64,000 nucleotides of DNA from Lactobacillaceae bacterium AF64-9pH9TA (GTDB lineage: Bacteria; Bacillota; Bacilli; Lactobacillales; Lactobacillaceae), in contig JAQDCK010000005.1 in NCBI GenBank assembly GCA_027681045.1, forward strand, positions 76,736 to 140,735. The letters run 5' to 3'. The notes below the pieces were generated by a model, which worked only from the letters and a program-made list of their open reading frames with translations, was not told the DNA's origin and did not search any database. Below, one piece after another: positions 29,256 through 38,379 of this stretch. Position 1 is the stretch's first letter; each line of letters starts with the position of its first letter. The translations under genes and the position numbers were made by a program.

Positions 29256-30236
29256 TTACTTGTCCTTGTACTTGTTCGCGTCGTAACGAGTGTCAAAGAG
29301 CGGACTCATTGGCTTGTGTTCCATGATCAGCTTGATGGCATCACCCATCAAAGGCCCAACGGAAACGAGAATCATCTTGTCGAGGTTCTTTTCGGCTGGC
29401 TGCTTGATTGAGTCGGTCAAGACCAGGCTCTTGATTACGGAATTGTTCAAGCGGTCTACGGCTGGGCCGGACAAAACGGCGTGGGTCGCGCAGGCGTAAA
29501 CTTCAGTAGCACCGGCGTCCTTCAAGGCTTGGGCAGCCAGAGTGATGGTACCGGCAGTGTCGATCATGTCATCGATCAAGATGGCCCGCTTGCCCTTGAC
29601 GTCACCGATGATGTTCATGACTTCGGCAACGTTGGCCTTTGGCCGGCGCTTGTCGACGATAGCGATTGAAGTGCCCAGGAATTCAGCTAATTTTCTTGCC
29701 CGGGTAACGCCACCGTGGTCTGGAGAAACGACAACAGCGTCTTCTTCCAGGTGGTTGCTCAGGAAGTAGTCAGCCAATAAAGGAGCGCCCATCAGGTTGT
29801 CAACAGGGATGTCGAAGAAACCTTGGATTTGCGGAGCGTGCAGGTCCAGTGAGAGAACGCGGTCAGCCCCGGCAGCTTGAATCATGTCTGCGACCAGTTT
29901 AGCAGTGATTGGTTCTCTGGCCCGGGTCTTCCGGTCTTGACGAGCGTAGCCGTAGTAAGGCATGACGATGTTTACGGAAGCGGCACTGGCCCGGCGGACA
30001 GCGTCGATCATGATCAAAAGTTCCATAAGGTTGTCGTTGACCGGCGCGCTGGTGGATTGGATCAAGAAGACGTCCTTGCCACGGACAGAATCGTCGATGT
30101 TGACTTGAATTTCACCGTCGCTGAAGCGAACGACGCTTGAGGTTGAAAGCTTTAACCCCATCCGCTTAGCGATCTTTTCTGCCAACGGTTTGTTTGAGTT
30201 AAGCGCAAAAAGCTTGATGTTGTCCTTGTAAGACAT
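29256..30236 (-). CDS. prs: Ribose-phosphate pyrophosphokinase
   Basis: Makes PRPP for purine, pyrimidine, NAD, His and Trp pathways. The 326-residue protein has the flexible-loop motif ([20 protein letters not shown]), the PRPP-binding loop ([14 protein letters not shown]) and the class I Prs N-terminus. The ATG at 30236 with GGAGGG is preferred over 30260. A glmU gene lies 1 kb upstream, separated only by the SLAP gene, so the conserved glmU-prs pair has been split. Confidence 0.95.
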   Translation of the reverse strand: MSYKDNIKLFALNSNKPLAEKIAKRMGLKLSTSSVVRFSDGEIQVNIDDSVRGKDVFLIQSTSAPVNDNLMELLIMIDAVRRASAASVNIVMPYYGYARQDRKTRAREPITAKLVADMIQAAGADRVLSLDLHAPQIQGFFDIPVDNLMGAPLLADYFLSNHLEEDAVVVSPDHGGVTRARKLAEFLGTSIAIVDKRRPKANVAEVMNIIGDVKGKRAILIDDMIDTAGTITLAAQALKDAGATEVYACATHAVLSGPAVDRLNNSVIKSLVLTDSIKQPAEKNLDKMILVSVGPLMGDAIKLIMEHKPMSPLFDTRYDANKYKDK

Positions 30237-30428
30237 AATTCCCTCCGAAAAAAACAGCATTTACCAGTTCTATTCTAACAAAATCCGCCATTCTTTTGTT
30301 GGAAAAAAGGGATTTGTGTTCAGTTTTTAAGCAAAAAATTCCTCTTACTCCTGTTTTGACCTGAAAAATGAGTAAGAAAGCCTTTTGTTTTTCAAGCGGA
30401 TAGAAAAAATCGTTTGTTTTCGGGCAAA

Positions 30429-30456
30429 GAAAAAAGCTCTGATGATTATCAAAGCT
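30429..30456 (-). terminator. Terminator after the SLAP-protein gene
   Basis: A roughly 10-bp stem (AAGCT...AGCTT) with one wobble pair, followed by a T run on the minus strand. Confidence 0.65.
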
Positions 30457-30465
30457 TCTTCTGGA

Positions 30466-31197
30466 TTACTTAGATGCGATTACCTTAACGGCGCTGGCCT
30501 TAAGGTAGGCGCTGTTGCCAACGTAGTAGTACTTCTTGTTCTTGATGGTGATAGTCTTGGAAACCTTGTACTTAGTGCCCTTGTAAGCTACAGTACTCTT
30601 CCAGCCTTGGTAAACGTATGGGCTCTTCTTGGTGAACTTAGAACCGTCCTTGTGGTAGAAAGGAGTGGTCTTCTTAGTTACTTGAATTTGAGTTACAGTC
30701 TTCTTGGAGCTGGTCTTCTTAGAAGAAGAGCTGCTTGAAGTTGAGCTGGACTTCTTTGAGCTAGTCTTGCTTGAACTTGAGCTGGTCTTCTTGGAAGTAG
30801 TCTTGCTTGAAGTAGTGCTTGCCTTCTTTGAGCTTGAGCTGGACTTAACCGTCTTAGTTGCAGTTACCTTAACGGCGCTGGCTTTCAGGTAAGCATCGTT
30901 GCCGATGTAGTAGTACTTAGCACCCTTGATGGTTACAGTCTTAACTACGTTGTAGCTAGTGTTCTTGTAAGCTACAGTGCTCTTCCAGTCGCCGTAAACG
31001 TAAGGCTTCTTCTTGGTGAACTTAGAACCATCCTTGTGGTAAAAAGGAGTAGTCTTCTTAGTTACCTTAACCTTGGTTGCTTGCTTAACCGTGGTGGTCT
31101 TGGCAAAAGCCGCGTTTTGAGTAAGCAGTGCTGCTGGAGTAGCCAGAGTCAAAGCCAATGATGCTGATGCAAAAGCAATTTTCTTAGTAAACTTCAT
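30466..31197 (-). CDS. Secreted protein with two SLAP (S-layer anchoring) domains
   Basis: 243-residue exported protein. A Sec signal (MKFTKK, hydrophobic core, AFA-K cleavage near residue 32) is followed by two near-identical SLAP repeats of about 65 residues (KKTTPFYHKDGSKFTKK to YLKASAVKV), at about 42-110 and 178-243. The linker is almost only Ser, Lys and Thr. SLAP domains bind cell-wall polymers, so the protein is probably held in the wall; no enzymatic domain is present. It is inserted between prs and glmU, with its own terminator. ATG at 31197 chosen for the signal peptide and AAAGG upstream. Confidence 0.85.
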   Translation of the reverse strand: MKFTKKIAFASASLALTLATPAALLTQNAAFAKTTTVKQATKVKVTKKTTPFYHKDGSKFTKKKPYVYGDWKSTVAYKNTSYNVVKTVTIKGAKYYYIGNDAYLKASAVKVTATKTVKSSSSSKKASTTSSKTTSKKTSSSSSKTSSKKSSSTSSSSSSKKTSSKKTVTQIQVTKKTTPFYHKDGSKFTKKSPYVYQGWKSTVAYKGTKYKVSKTITIKNKKYYYVGNSAYLKASAVKVIASK

Positions 31198-31332
31198 CGA
31201 TATGCAAACCTTTCTTGCTTCTTTTTGTACATTGCCTAGATTATACACCCTCTGTTTAAAAATTGCTTATTAAAGTTCTCAAAAGAAAGGCAATTTTTAC
31301 TTAAATCTACTGTAAGCGGATGCGCTTTACTT

Positions 31333-31360
31333 ATTAAAAAAAGGAGCCGGAGCTCCTTTT
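31333..31360 (-). terminator. Terminator after glmU
   Basis: A 9-bp stem (31339-31347 with 31352-31360) and T run on the minus strand, 5 bp past the glmU stop. Confidence 0.85.
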
Positions 31361-31365
31361 CATCA

Positions 31366-32751
31366 TTATTTCCATTCTTCGTCTTCAGACAAGGGCAGCT
31401 TGTGCCAGTAGTCTTCCTTGTTGACCTGCCGGCCCCGGGCGATAGCCATTTCATACTTGCCAACGTCCTTAGTAATGGTTGAGTCAGCCGCGATAAAAGC
31501 GTGGTCAGCCACATTAATCGGAGAAACCAGGGTTGACCCGGCCCCGATGAAGGACTTGTCGCCAACCGTCGTGTGGAACTTCTTGACCCCGTCAAAGTTG
31601 GAGAAGATGACCCCGCAGCCAACATTGATATCCTTGCCCAAAGTAGCATCCCCAACGTAAGTCAAGTGCCCGACCTTGGTGTTTTCGCCAATTTCTGCCT
31701 TCTTAACTTCCACGAAGTTGCCCAGGTGGGCTCCCCGCTTGATCAAAGCCTTTGGCCGCAAGTGGGAATTTGGCCCGATGTCCGTATTGTCTTCCATGAT
31801 TGATTCTTCAATCGTGGAAGAAGTTACCGTCACGCCATTGCCGATCTGGCTGTCAACGATTCTTGACCCGGAAGTGATCAAGCAGTCTGACCCGATCACG
31901 GTGTGACCCTTGATCGTTACGCCGCCTTCAATCACCGTGTCATTGCCAATTTCCACGTCAGCGTCAATGTAAGCCGTGGCTGGGTCGATAAAGGTAACCC
32001 CATCCCGCATGTGCCCTTCATTGATTCTTCTTTGCATGATCCGGGTGGCTTCAGCCAGGGCGATCCGGTCATTTACCCCCAGACTTTCACTGAAGTCCGG
32101 CATCTTGTAAGCCCCGACCTTCTTGCCGGCCTTGCGCAAAATTTCCAAAACATCAGTCAAGTAGTACTCGCCTTGGGAGTTGTCGTTGCCGACTTGCTTT
32201 AAAGCAGACCATAATTCTTGGTTGTCAAAGCAGAAGACCCCGGTGTTGATTTCCTTGACCTTCAGTTCTTCCGGCTTGCCGTCCTTTTGTTCCACGATCC
32301 GCAAAACATTTCCCTGGTCGTCTCTGATGATCCGCCCGTAGCCAAAAGGATTCGGAGCTTCAGCTGTCAAAACCGTAGCCGCGTTACTTTCTTCTTCATG
32401 GTAGGCGAAGAGCTTTTCAAAAGTTTCACTGGTAAAAAGCGGGGTGTCCCCAGTTACGACCAGCGTTGCCCCTTCCAAAGCAGCCAGTTGGCCTTCCGCC
32501 TGCATAACCGCGTGGCCGGTGCCCAGCTGCTTTTCCTGCATGGCAAATTCAGACTTGCCCGCCAAGACTTTCTCCACGTCTTCTGCCCCGTGGCCAACGA
32601 TGGTCACGATCTTGCTTGGCTTGACCGCTCTGGCAGCATCAACGACATGTTCAACCATGGCCTTGCCGCAAACTTGGTGCAAAACCTTGTAAAGCTTGGA
32701 TTTCATTCTGGTGCCCTTGCCGGCAGCCAAAACTACGACATATTTTTCCAT
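31366..32751 (-). CDS. glmU: Bifunctional GlcN-1-P acetyltransferase / GlcNAc-1-P uridyltransferase
   Basis: Makes UDP-GlcNAc for peptidoglycan and teichoic acid. The N-terminal uridyltransferase has [11 protein letters not shown] (about 8-18) and GTGHAVMQ; the C-terminal half is a left-handed beta-helix of hexapeptide repeats ending in the acetyltransferase site ([19 protein letters not shown]). 461 residues, full length. Follows purR after a hairpin. Confidence 0.96.
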   Translation of the reverse strand: MEKYVVVLAAGKGTRMKSKLYKVLHQVCGKAMVEHVVDAARAVKPSKIVTIVGHGAEDVEKVLAGKSEFAMQEKQLGTGHAVMQAEGQLAALEGATLVVTGDTPLFTSETFEKLFAYHEEESNAATVLTAEAPNPFGYGRIIRDDQGNVLRIVEQKDGKPEELKVKEINTGVFCFDNQELWSALKQVGNDNSQGEYYLTDVLEILRKAGKKVGAYKMPDFSESLGVNDRIALAEATRIMQRRINEGHMRDGVTFIDPATAYIDADVEIGNDTVIEGGVTIKGHTVIGSDCLITSGSRIVDSQIGNGVTVTSSTIEESIMEDNTDIGPNSHLRPKALIKRGAHLGNFVEVKKAEIGENTKVGHLTYVGDATLGKDINVGCGVIFSNFDGVKKFHTTVGDKSFIGAGSTLVSPINVADHAFIAADSTITKDVGKYEMAIARGRQVNKEDYWHKLPLSEDEEWK

Positions 32752-32771
32752 CTGTTTGTAACCTTCTAAAT

Positions 32772-32802
32772 CAAAATAAGCTAGCCTTCATGGCTAGCTT
32801 AT
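32772..32802 (-). terminator. Hairpin between purR and glmU
   Basis: An 11-bp perfect stem (32776-32786 with 32792-32802). The T run is short (TTTT), so it may act as a partial terminator. Confidence 0.6.
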
Positions 32803-32812
32803 ATTGTAACAT

Positions 32813-33643
32813 TTAGAAACGGTCGAAGTTAGTTCTAGTCAAAAAGTTGCCCGGTTGAGCCAGGATGATTTCCTTTTCGCTGTCGATCTGGTCAATGTTG
32901 ACCAAGGAAACGTAGTCCTTAATCTTGCGTTCCTCTTCATATTCAGTTTCGCAAAGAACACAGACGCCGGCCACCTGGCAATCAAATTCCTTGACAAGTT
33001 GCCGCATCCCGTCCAGAGTGCCGCCGCCCTTCATGAAGTCGTCCACGATCAGAACGTTCGTATCCTTGTCCAAGGCCCGGGTCGGCAACTCCATCTTGGC
33101 TACCCGGGAAGTTGAAGAGGACATGTAGTTAACGGACACAGTAGCCCCTTCCGTCACCTTGGACCGCTTGCGGGCGGTTACCGCTGGGACGTTCAAATAG
33201 CTGGCCACGGCATTGGCCAAAGAAATCCCCTTGGTTTCCACCGTCATGACGGCTTCGATATTGGCGTAAGCATAGCGGGTGGCGATCAGCTTGCCGATCA
33301 TCTCCAGGTCATATGGCCCGCCCAAAATGTCTGACAGGTAGACAAAGCCACCCGGCAGAATCCGGCTGGAGTCCTGGATGCGGCCTGCCAGGTCCTTGAG
33401 ATACTTCTCAGCTGGCTTCTGGCCTAAGAACGGGATATAGCGGACCCCGCCAGCTGCTCCGGCAACGGTCTCCAGGATCCCATCCTCGTTGCTGGCCAGG
33501 GTGTGCTTCAGAATGGCCAAGTCTTCAGAGATTGATGACTTCGCTGCCCCGTAGCGCTTGGCAAAAAAAGGCAGAGCAATCAAAGTATGCGGGCGCTCCA
33601 TCAAAAACTTGGTCATATCTACTAATCTTTCAGAACGTTTCAT
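32813..33643 (-). CDS. purR: Purine repressor PurR
   Basis: Gram-positive PRPP-responsive regulator of purine genes, unrelated to the LacI-type PurR. The N-terminal 75 residues form a winged helix (RSERLVDMTKFLMERPHTLI), and the rest is a phosphoribosyltransferase fold with the PRPP loop VLIVDDFMKGGGTLDGM. 276 residues. It precedes glmU as in Bacillus and most lactobacilli. Confidence 0.95.
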   Translation of the reverse strand: MKRSERLVDMTKFLMERPHTLIALPFFAKRYGAAKSSISEDLAILKHTLASNEDGILETVAGAAGGVRYIPFLGQKPAEKYLKDLAGRIQDSSRILPGGFVYLSDILGGPYDLEMIGKLIATRYAYANIEAVMTVETKGISLANAVASYLNVPAVTARKRSKVTEGATVSVNYMSSSTSRVAKMELPTRALDKDTNVLIVDDFMKGGGTLDGMRQLVKEFDCQVAGVCVLCETEYEEERKIKDYVSLVNIDQIDSEKEIILAQPGNFLTRTNFDRF

Positions 33644-33698
33644 TCTCTTTCCTTCCTAATGTCTGTTTTTGTACTTATACTAATATACTCTAAAGGGC

Positions 33699-33734
33699 AA
33701 AAAAAATCACTAACATTTTCAAGAAATGTTAGTG
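33699..33734 (-). terminator. Terminator after veg
   Basis: An 11-bp perfect stem (33708-33718 with 33724-33734) followed by a long T run on the minus strand. Confidence 0.88.
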
Positions 33735-33749
33735 CGAAAATTCGTATTT

Positions 33750-34001
33750 TCACTCTGCATCGCTTTCATCATCAAATTCCAGCAGGATGTTCTTGGTCAA
33801 AACATCAGTGTAGCTGTATGATGCATGTTCAAAATTATTACTGTCCTGGTCCAGAGCCACTACAAACACGGCAGGAAACGTGTTCTTCAAAATACCGCGG
33901 CGTCTGGTTACCTTCTTGCGGCCCGCTTGAGCAACGATTGTCAGCTCTTCTCCTAGGTGGGCATCTAACTTCTGCTTAATGTCTTGAATATTGATTGGCA
34001 A
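33750..34001 (-). CDS. veg: Veg family protein
   Basis: 83-residue cytoplasmic protein of a family conserved in Firmicutes; in Bacillus it stimulates biofilm matrix genes. The pattern INIQDIKQKLDAHLGE and RKKVTRRRGIL is characteristic. The start is a TTG with AAGGAG 8 nt upstream. The rsmA-veg-purR order is standard. Confidence 0.88.
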   Translation of the reverse strand: MPINIQDIKQKLDAHLGEELTIVAQAGRKKVTRRRGILKNTFPAVFVVALDQDSNNFEHASYSYTDVLTKNILLEFDDESDAE

Positions 34002-34060
34002 TTATGACACTCCTTTATCAGAATATTATAACATAATTTCCTATCCAAATCAAGATTGAA

Positions 34061-34951
34061 TTATTTATTCATTTCCGCTACAGCCCGGCTGATTCTGATG
34101 AAGTCGCTGATGGCCAGTTGTTCCGGCCGCTGGCGCGGGTCCAGGTCCAGGTCGGCCAGCAGCTTTTCCCGGTCTTCCTTATTTGGAAGCAAGGTCTTCA
34201 AGTTGTTGGCCAGGGTCTTGCGCCGCTGGGCAAAGCAGAGCTTAACCACCCGGTTGAACTGCTTGCGGTCGCCAACGTCAGCTGGCTTTTCCAAAGGCGT
34301 TAAAACTACTACGGCTGAGTCAACCTTTGGCTGGGGCATGAAGGAAGCGTGCCCTACTTCCAAGGCCAGGTCCACGCTCATTTGAGTCTGCACGGCAATG
34401 GACAAGGGGCCATAGGCCTTAGAGCCCGGCTGGGCAGCCAGGCGCTCAGCCACTTCCTTTTGCATCATCAAGGTCAGGCTGGTGAAGTCCAAGCTGGACT
34501 CCAGCAGGTTGAAAATAATCGGCGTGGTGATGTAGTAAGGCAAGTTGGCCACCACCTTGACGGGCTTGCTTAAGTCAAAAAAGCCCGCCAGATCAGTTGC
34601 AAAGTCCGCCTTCAAAACATCCTTCATGATCAGCTTGAAGCGCTGGTCCAGGTCTTGACCGTCCACCTTTTCCGGCAGTTCGTTGGCCAGGATTTCCGGC
34701 AGGCTCTGGTCGACTTCATAAGCCGCCACCTTGCCTCCGGCTAAAAGCAGCTGTTCAGTCAAAGAGCCAATCCCCGGGCCGACTTCCACTACCTGATCGC
34801 CGGGCTCAATCCCGGCTGCCCGAACTATCCCCTGGACGGCATCCAGGTCAACCAGGAAGTTCTGGCCCAGGTTCTTCTTGGCGTGCACAAAGTAACGGTT
34901 GACGATGGCCGCTGTCCTTACCGGACTAGCGATTGGAATTCTGTTGGTCAT
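34061..34951 (-). CDS. rsmA: 16S rRNA (A1518/A1519-N6)-dimethyltransferase
   Basis: Dimethylates two adjacent adenines in helix 45 of 16S rRNA (KsgA). SAM motif [17 protein letters not shown], the [11 protein letters not shown] start block and the [10 protein letters not shown] catalytic motif are all present. 296 residues. Its start overlaps the end of rnmV by 26 bp. Confidence 0.96.
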   Translation of the reverse strand: MTNRIPIASPVRTAAIVNRYFVHAKKNLGQNFLVDLDAVQGIVRAAGIEPGDQVVEVGPGIGSLTEQLLLAGGKVAAYEVDQSLPEILANELPEKVDGQDLDQRFKLIMKDVLKADFATDLAGFFDLSKPVKVVANLPYYITTPIIFNLLESSLDFTSLTLMMQKEVAERLAAQPGSKAYGPLSIAVQTQMSVDLALEVGHASFMPQPKVDSAVVVLTPLEKPADVGDRKQFNRVVKLCFAQRRKTLANNLKTLLPNKEDREKLLADLDLDPRQRPEQLAISDFIRISRAVAEMNK

Positions 34952-35498
34952 TTTCCGCCTCCTCTACTGCCTGCTTGAGTTCAGCCAAACTGATGCCAAA
35001 AGTCTGCAGGCGCTGGTAAAAACGCTTGGAATTGGCATAGCCGATCCCCAGCTTGATCCCGACTGCCTCCCGTAATTGCCGGGACTGGCGGCCCATGGCC
35101 AGGCCCAAGTCGACATAGTCCCCATAGTCAAAGTCCGCCTTTTGGGTTTGGACCTCGCGTAAGTCACTCAAGGCCCGCTCTAAAGCTTCCTTTGAAGCGT
35201 GCTCTACCCCCAGGCTCCCCTTTTTTTGCGGTTCGCCTTCTTTGCGGGTAATAAAGGCCTGCTTGGCCGTCGGCACGGCTTCGGTCACTATCCGGCGGAT
35301 CCGCTCGCCGTTGACGTCAGGATCGGTAAAAACGATAATCTCGCGGCTTTGGGCCAGCTTCTTCAGCTTGGCCAGGACCGCATCAGAAACGGCCGAGCCA
35401 TTCGTCTCGACCGTCTCAATTCCTGGAAAAAACTGCTTTAAGCGGATCGTATCGTCCTTGCCTTCCACGACAACGACGGCGTTAAAATTCTTCTGCAT
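34926..35498 (-). CDS. rnmV: Ribonuclease M5
   Basis: Matures the ends of 5S rRNA. The TOPRIM domain shows VVVVEGKDD (Glu near 12) and [13 protein letters not shown] (DxD near 58-60). 190 residues, with the C-terminal RNA-binding part. Overlaps tatD upstream by 17 bp and rsmA downstream by 26 bp, so metG-tatD-rnmV-rsmA forms a tight operon. Confidence 0.95.
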   Translation of the reverse strand: MQKNFNAVVVVEGKDDTIRLKQFFPGIETVETNGSAVSDAVLAKLKKLAQSREIIVFTDPDVNGERIRRIVTEAVPTAKQAFITRKEGEPQKKGSLGVEHASKEALERALSDLREVQTQKADFDYGDYVDLGLAMGRQSRQLREAVGIKLGIGYANSKRFYQRLQTFGISLAELKQAVEEAENDQQNSNR

Positions 35499-36261
35499 TT
35501 AATCCGTAAATCCTCATTGTATTAGCATAAGTTGCTTCCGCGACTTCGGCCAGGTCCAGCCCCTTCAAGTCCGCGACCGCCTGGGCGACATAGCGGACAT
35601 AGCCAGGCTCGTTTTGCCGGCCCCGGTAAGGCACCGGGGTCAAAAACGGCGCGTCGGTTTCCACTAAAAGCCGGTCCAAAGGAACCAACTTGGCTGACTC
35701 ATGCACTTCCGCGGCCTTCTTGAAGGAAACGACCCCGGAGAAAGAAAAGTTCACGTTCAAGTCCAGGAACTTTTCCGTCCATTCCGGCCCCCCGTTGTAG
35801 CTGTGCAAAACCGCCCCGTATTCCAGGTCTGCTTCCTTCAAGATCTGCCAGCAGTCCGCGAAGGCATCCCTGGTGTGGATGTTTACCGGCAATTTCAAAT
35901 CGCGGGCAACTTCAATCTGCCGGGCAAAAACTTCCCTTTGCACATCACGGGGAGACTCATCCCAGTAATAATCCAGGCCGATTTCCCCGATAGCGACTAC
36001 CTGGCCGCTCTTAACTTGCTCAACCAGCAGGTCTTCAGCTGCCTGGTCATAGTCTTTAGCCACGTCCGGGCAGTAGCCGATGATGGCCTTGACATTGGCG
36101 AAGCGCTTAGCTAATTCCAGGGCACCCAGGTTCATTTCCGGGTCCTGGCCCACGCAGTTCATCCCAACCACGTCCAAGTCCCTGGCTTTTTGGATATAAT
36201 CAGCCTCTTTGCCTGCAAAAGGCTTGTCGTTTAAGTGGGTATGGTTGTCGTAAATCTTCAT
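35482..36261 (-). CDS. tatD: TatD-family metal-dependent DNase
   Basis: Amidohydrolase-fold exonuclease. Metal ligands are visible: HTH near 7-9 (DNHTHLND), GEIGLDYYWDE, NIHTRDA and VETDAPFLTP. 259 residues. The start ATG shares its first bases with the metG stop (TAATG), a sign of coupling. Confidence 0.93.
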   Translation of the reverse strand: MKIYDNHTHLNDKPFAGKEADYIQKARDLDVVGMNCVGQDPEMNLGALELAKRFANVKAIIGYCPDVAKDYDQAAEDLLVEQVKSGQVVAIGEIGLDYYWDESPRDVQREVFARQIEVARDLKLPVNIHTRDAFADCWQILKEADLEYGAVLHSYNGGPEWTEKFLDLNVNFSFSGVVSFKKAAEVHESAKLVPLDRLLVETDAPFLTPVPYRGRQNEPGYVRYVAQAVADLKGLDLAEVAEATYANTMRIYGLNAEEF

Positions 36262-38243
36262 TAGCCCAGTTCAGCCCCTACCGGGTGTTCGTCGCCGACC
36301 AGGACCAGCTTGACATCGCCATCAGCTTCGCTGGACAAAAGCATGCCCTGGCTTTCGTGGCCCAGCATCTTGCGCGGCTTCAAGTTGGTTACAGCCAGAA
36401 CCTTCTTGCCCAAAAGGATACTTTCATCCGGGTAGAACTTGCGGATCCCGCTCAAGATCTGCCGCTCGCCGGTCTTGCCGAAGTCCAGCTTAAACATCAA
36501 GAGCTTACTTGATCCCTTGACTGGTTCAACGGACAGGATCTTGCCGACCTGGATCTTGACCTTGGCAAAGTCGTCGATCGTGATCTGCTTTTCTTCCTGC
36601 TTTTGTTCTCTTCTTGACTGCTTCTTTGGCTTAGCCTTCTTCATTTCTTCCTTGATGTAGGCCACTTCTTCGTCATTCTTCAAGCGTGGGAAGATTGGAG
36701 TTGGCTTGGCAACGACGTTCACGTCCCAGGCAAAGCCGCCAAAGTTCAAATCCTTCTGGCTTTCGTCTTCCCAGTCCAGGCCCAGCTGGGCAAACATCTT
36801 GGCTGGAGTTTCAGTCATAACCGGAGCGATCATAATGGCTACCAGGCGCAGGCTTTCCGCCAGGTTGCTCATAACTCTGGAAAGTTCTTCAGCCTTGCCT
36901 TCCTTGTTCAAAACCCATGGGGTAGTTTCATCGATGTACTTGTTGGCCCGGGAAATCAGCTGCCAGACGTTTTCCAAGGCGTTGGAGAAGTGCATCTTGT
37001 CCATGTTGCCGTAGTAGTCGCTGATTGCCTTGGCGGCAACGGCAGCCAGGTCTTGGCCGTACTTGTCCTGCTCCTGGTCAACCGGGGCAACCAGGCCCTT
37101 TTGGTACTGGTTGATCATGGAAACAGTCCGGTTCAAAAGGTTGCCCAGGTCGTTGGCCAGGTCAAAGTTGGTCCGTTCAACGAAATCTTCCGGGGTAAAG
37201 GAACCGTCAGCCCCAAACGGGATGGCCCGCATCAGGTAGTAGCGGACCGGGTCCAGGCCATAGCGGGAAATCAAGGATTCCGGGTAAACGGCATTGCCCT
37301 TGGACTTGGACATCTTGTCCTTGTAGATCAAGACCCAGCCGTGGCCAAAGACCTGCTTAGGCAGCGGCAAGTCCAGGGCCATCAGCATGATTGGCCAGTA
37401 AATGGTGTGGAAACGGACGATTTCCTTGCCGACCAGGTGGACGTCAGCTGGCCAGTACTTCTTGAAGAGAGAGTCATCTTCTGACCCATAGCCCAAGGCA
37501 GTGATATAGTTGGCCAAGGCGTCGATCCAAACGTAAACGACGTGCTTCGGGTCGCTTGGCACCGGGATCCCCCAGTCAACCGTGGTCCGGGTAACTGACA
37601 AGTCTTCCAGGCCCGGCTTGATGAAGTTGTTCACCATTTCCTTTTCCCGGGAATTTGGCTGGATGAATTCCGGGTGGTCCTTGTAGTACTGGAGAAGCCG
37701 GTCAGCATACTTGCTCATCTTGAAGAAGTAGGATGGTTCCTTGACCAATTGAACTTCGTGGCCAGATGGGGCAATCCCGCCGACAACGTTGCCCTGGTCG
37801 TCTTTGAAGACTTCCTTCAGCTGGGATTCAGTGAAGTATTCTTCGTCTTCAACTGAGTACCAGCCAGTGTATTCACCCAGGTAGATGTCACCGGAGGCCT
37901 TCAGCTTTTCAAAAATCTTCTGAACAGCCTTGACGTGTTCTTCATCAGTGGTCCGGATGAACTTGTCGTAGTTGATGTCCAACTTCTTCCACAGTTCCTT
38001 GATGTCCTTGACCATACCGTCCAGGTAAGCCTTTGGCTTCATGCCCAGCTTTTCAGCCTTTTGTTCGATCTTCAAGCCGTGTTCGTCGGTCCCGGTCAAG
38101 AAGAAGGTGTCATAGCCGTGGGCCTTCTTGTAGCGGGTCATGGTGTCCGCTGCCACCGTTGTGTAGGCGTTGCCGATGGTCAAACGGCCAGACGGATAGT
38201 AGATTGGCGTGGTAATGTAAAAAGTTTTCTTGTTATCTGCCAT
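36261..38243 (-). CDS. metG: Methionyl-tRNA synthetase
   Basis: Charges tRNA-Met. Class I motifs: HIGH as TIGN in GRLTIGNAYTT and KMSKS as DKMSKSKGN. The C-terminal 110 residues are the EMAPII-type tRNA-binding domain (DDFAKVKIQVGKILSVE). The product is 660 residues from the ATG at 38243, which has GGAGA upstream. No zinc-binding Cys cluster is seen between the halves, as in other lactobacillar MetG. No T-box or SAM element precedes it. Confidence 0.95.
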   Translation of the reverse strand: MADNKKTFYITTPIYYPSGRLTIGNAYTTVAADTMTRYKKAHGYDTFFLTGTDEHGLKIEQKAEKLGMKPKAYLDGMVKDIKELWKKLDINYDKFIRTTDEEHVKAVQKIFEKLKASGDIYLGEYTGWYSVEDEEYFTESQLKEVFKDDQGNVVGGIAPSGHEVQLVKEPSYFFKMSKYADRLLQYYKDHPEFIQPNSREKEMVNNFIKPGLEDLSVTRTTVDWGIPVPSDPKHVVYVWIDALANYITALGYGSEDDSLFKKYWPADVHLVGKEIVRFHTIYWPIMLMALDLPLPKQVFGHGWVLIYKDKMSKSKGNAVYPESLISRYGLDPVRYYLMRAIPFGADGSFTPEDFVERTNFDLANDLGNLLNRTVSMINQYQKGLVAPVDQEQDKYGQDLAAVAAKAISDYYGNMDKMHFSNALENVWQLISRANKYIDETTPWVLNKEGKAEELSRVMSNLAESLRLVAIMIAPVMTETPAKMFAQLGLDWEDESQKDLNFGGFAWDVNVVAKPTPIFPRLKNDEEVAYIKEEMKKAKPKKQSRREQKQEEKQITIDDFAKVKIQVGKILSVEPVKGSSKLLMFKLDFGKTGERQILSGIRKFYPDESILLGKKVLAVTNLKPRKMLGHESQGMLLSSEADGDVKLVLVGDEHPVGAELG

Positions 38244-38335
38244 AGTGCTTGATCTCCTAAAAAATTCTATACTCTCTATCATACAACAAAAAGTCTTACC
38301 TTATAAAGCCGATCGGCGATTTAACGGGCTTTCGG

Positions 38336-38376
38336 GCAAAAAAGAACGGTCTTTAGTAAAAAGGCCGTTCTTTTTT
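38336..38376 (-). terminator. Terminator after mgtA
   Basis: A 15-bp stem with one wobble (38340-38354 with 38360-38374) followed by Ts on the minus strand. Confidence 0.85.
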
Positions 38377-38379
38377 CAG

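Noticed and set aside
30704..30892. Open frame on the plus strand rich in Leu, Glu and Val inside the SLAP gene
   Set aside because: It is the shadow of the Ser/Lys/Thr-rich linker on the minus strand; no ribosome site and no family resemblance.
38244..38379. Possible SAM or Met-tRNA sensing leader of metG
   Set aside because: Only 100 bp remain after the mgtA terminator, with no conserved leader elements.
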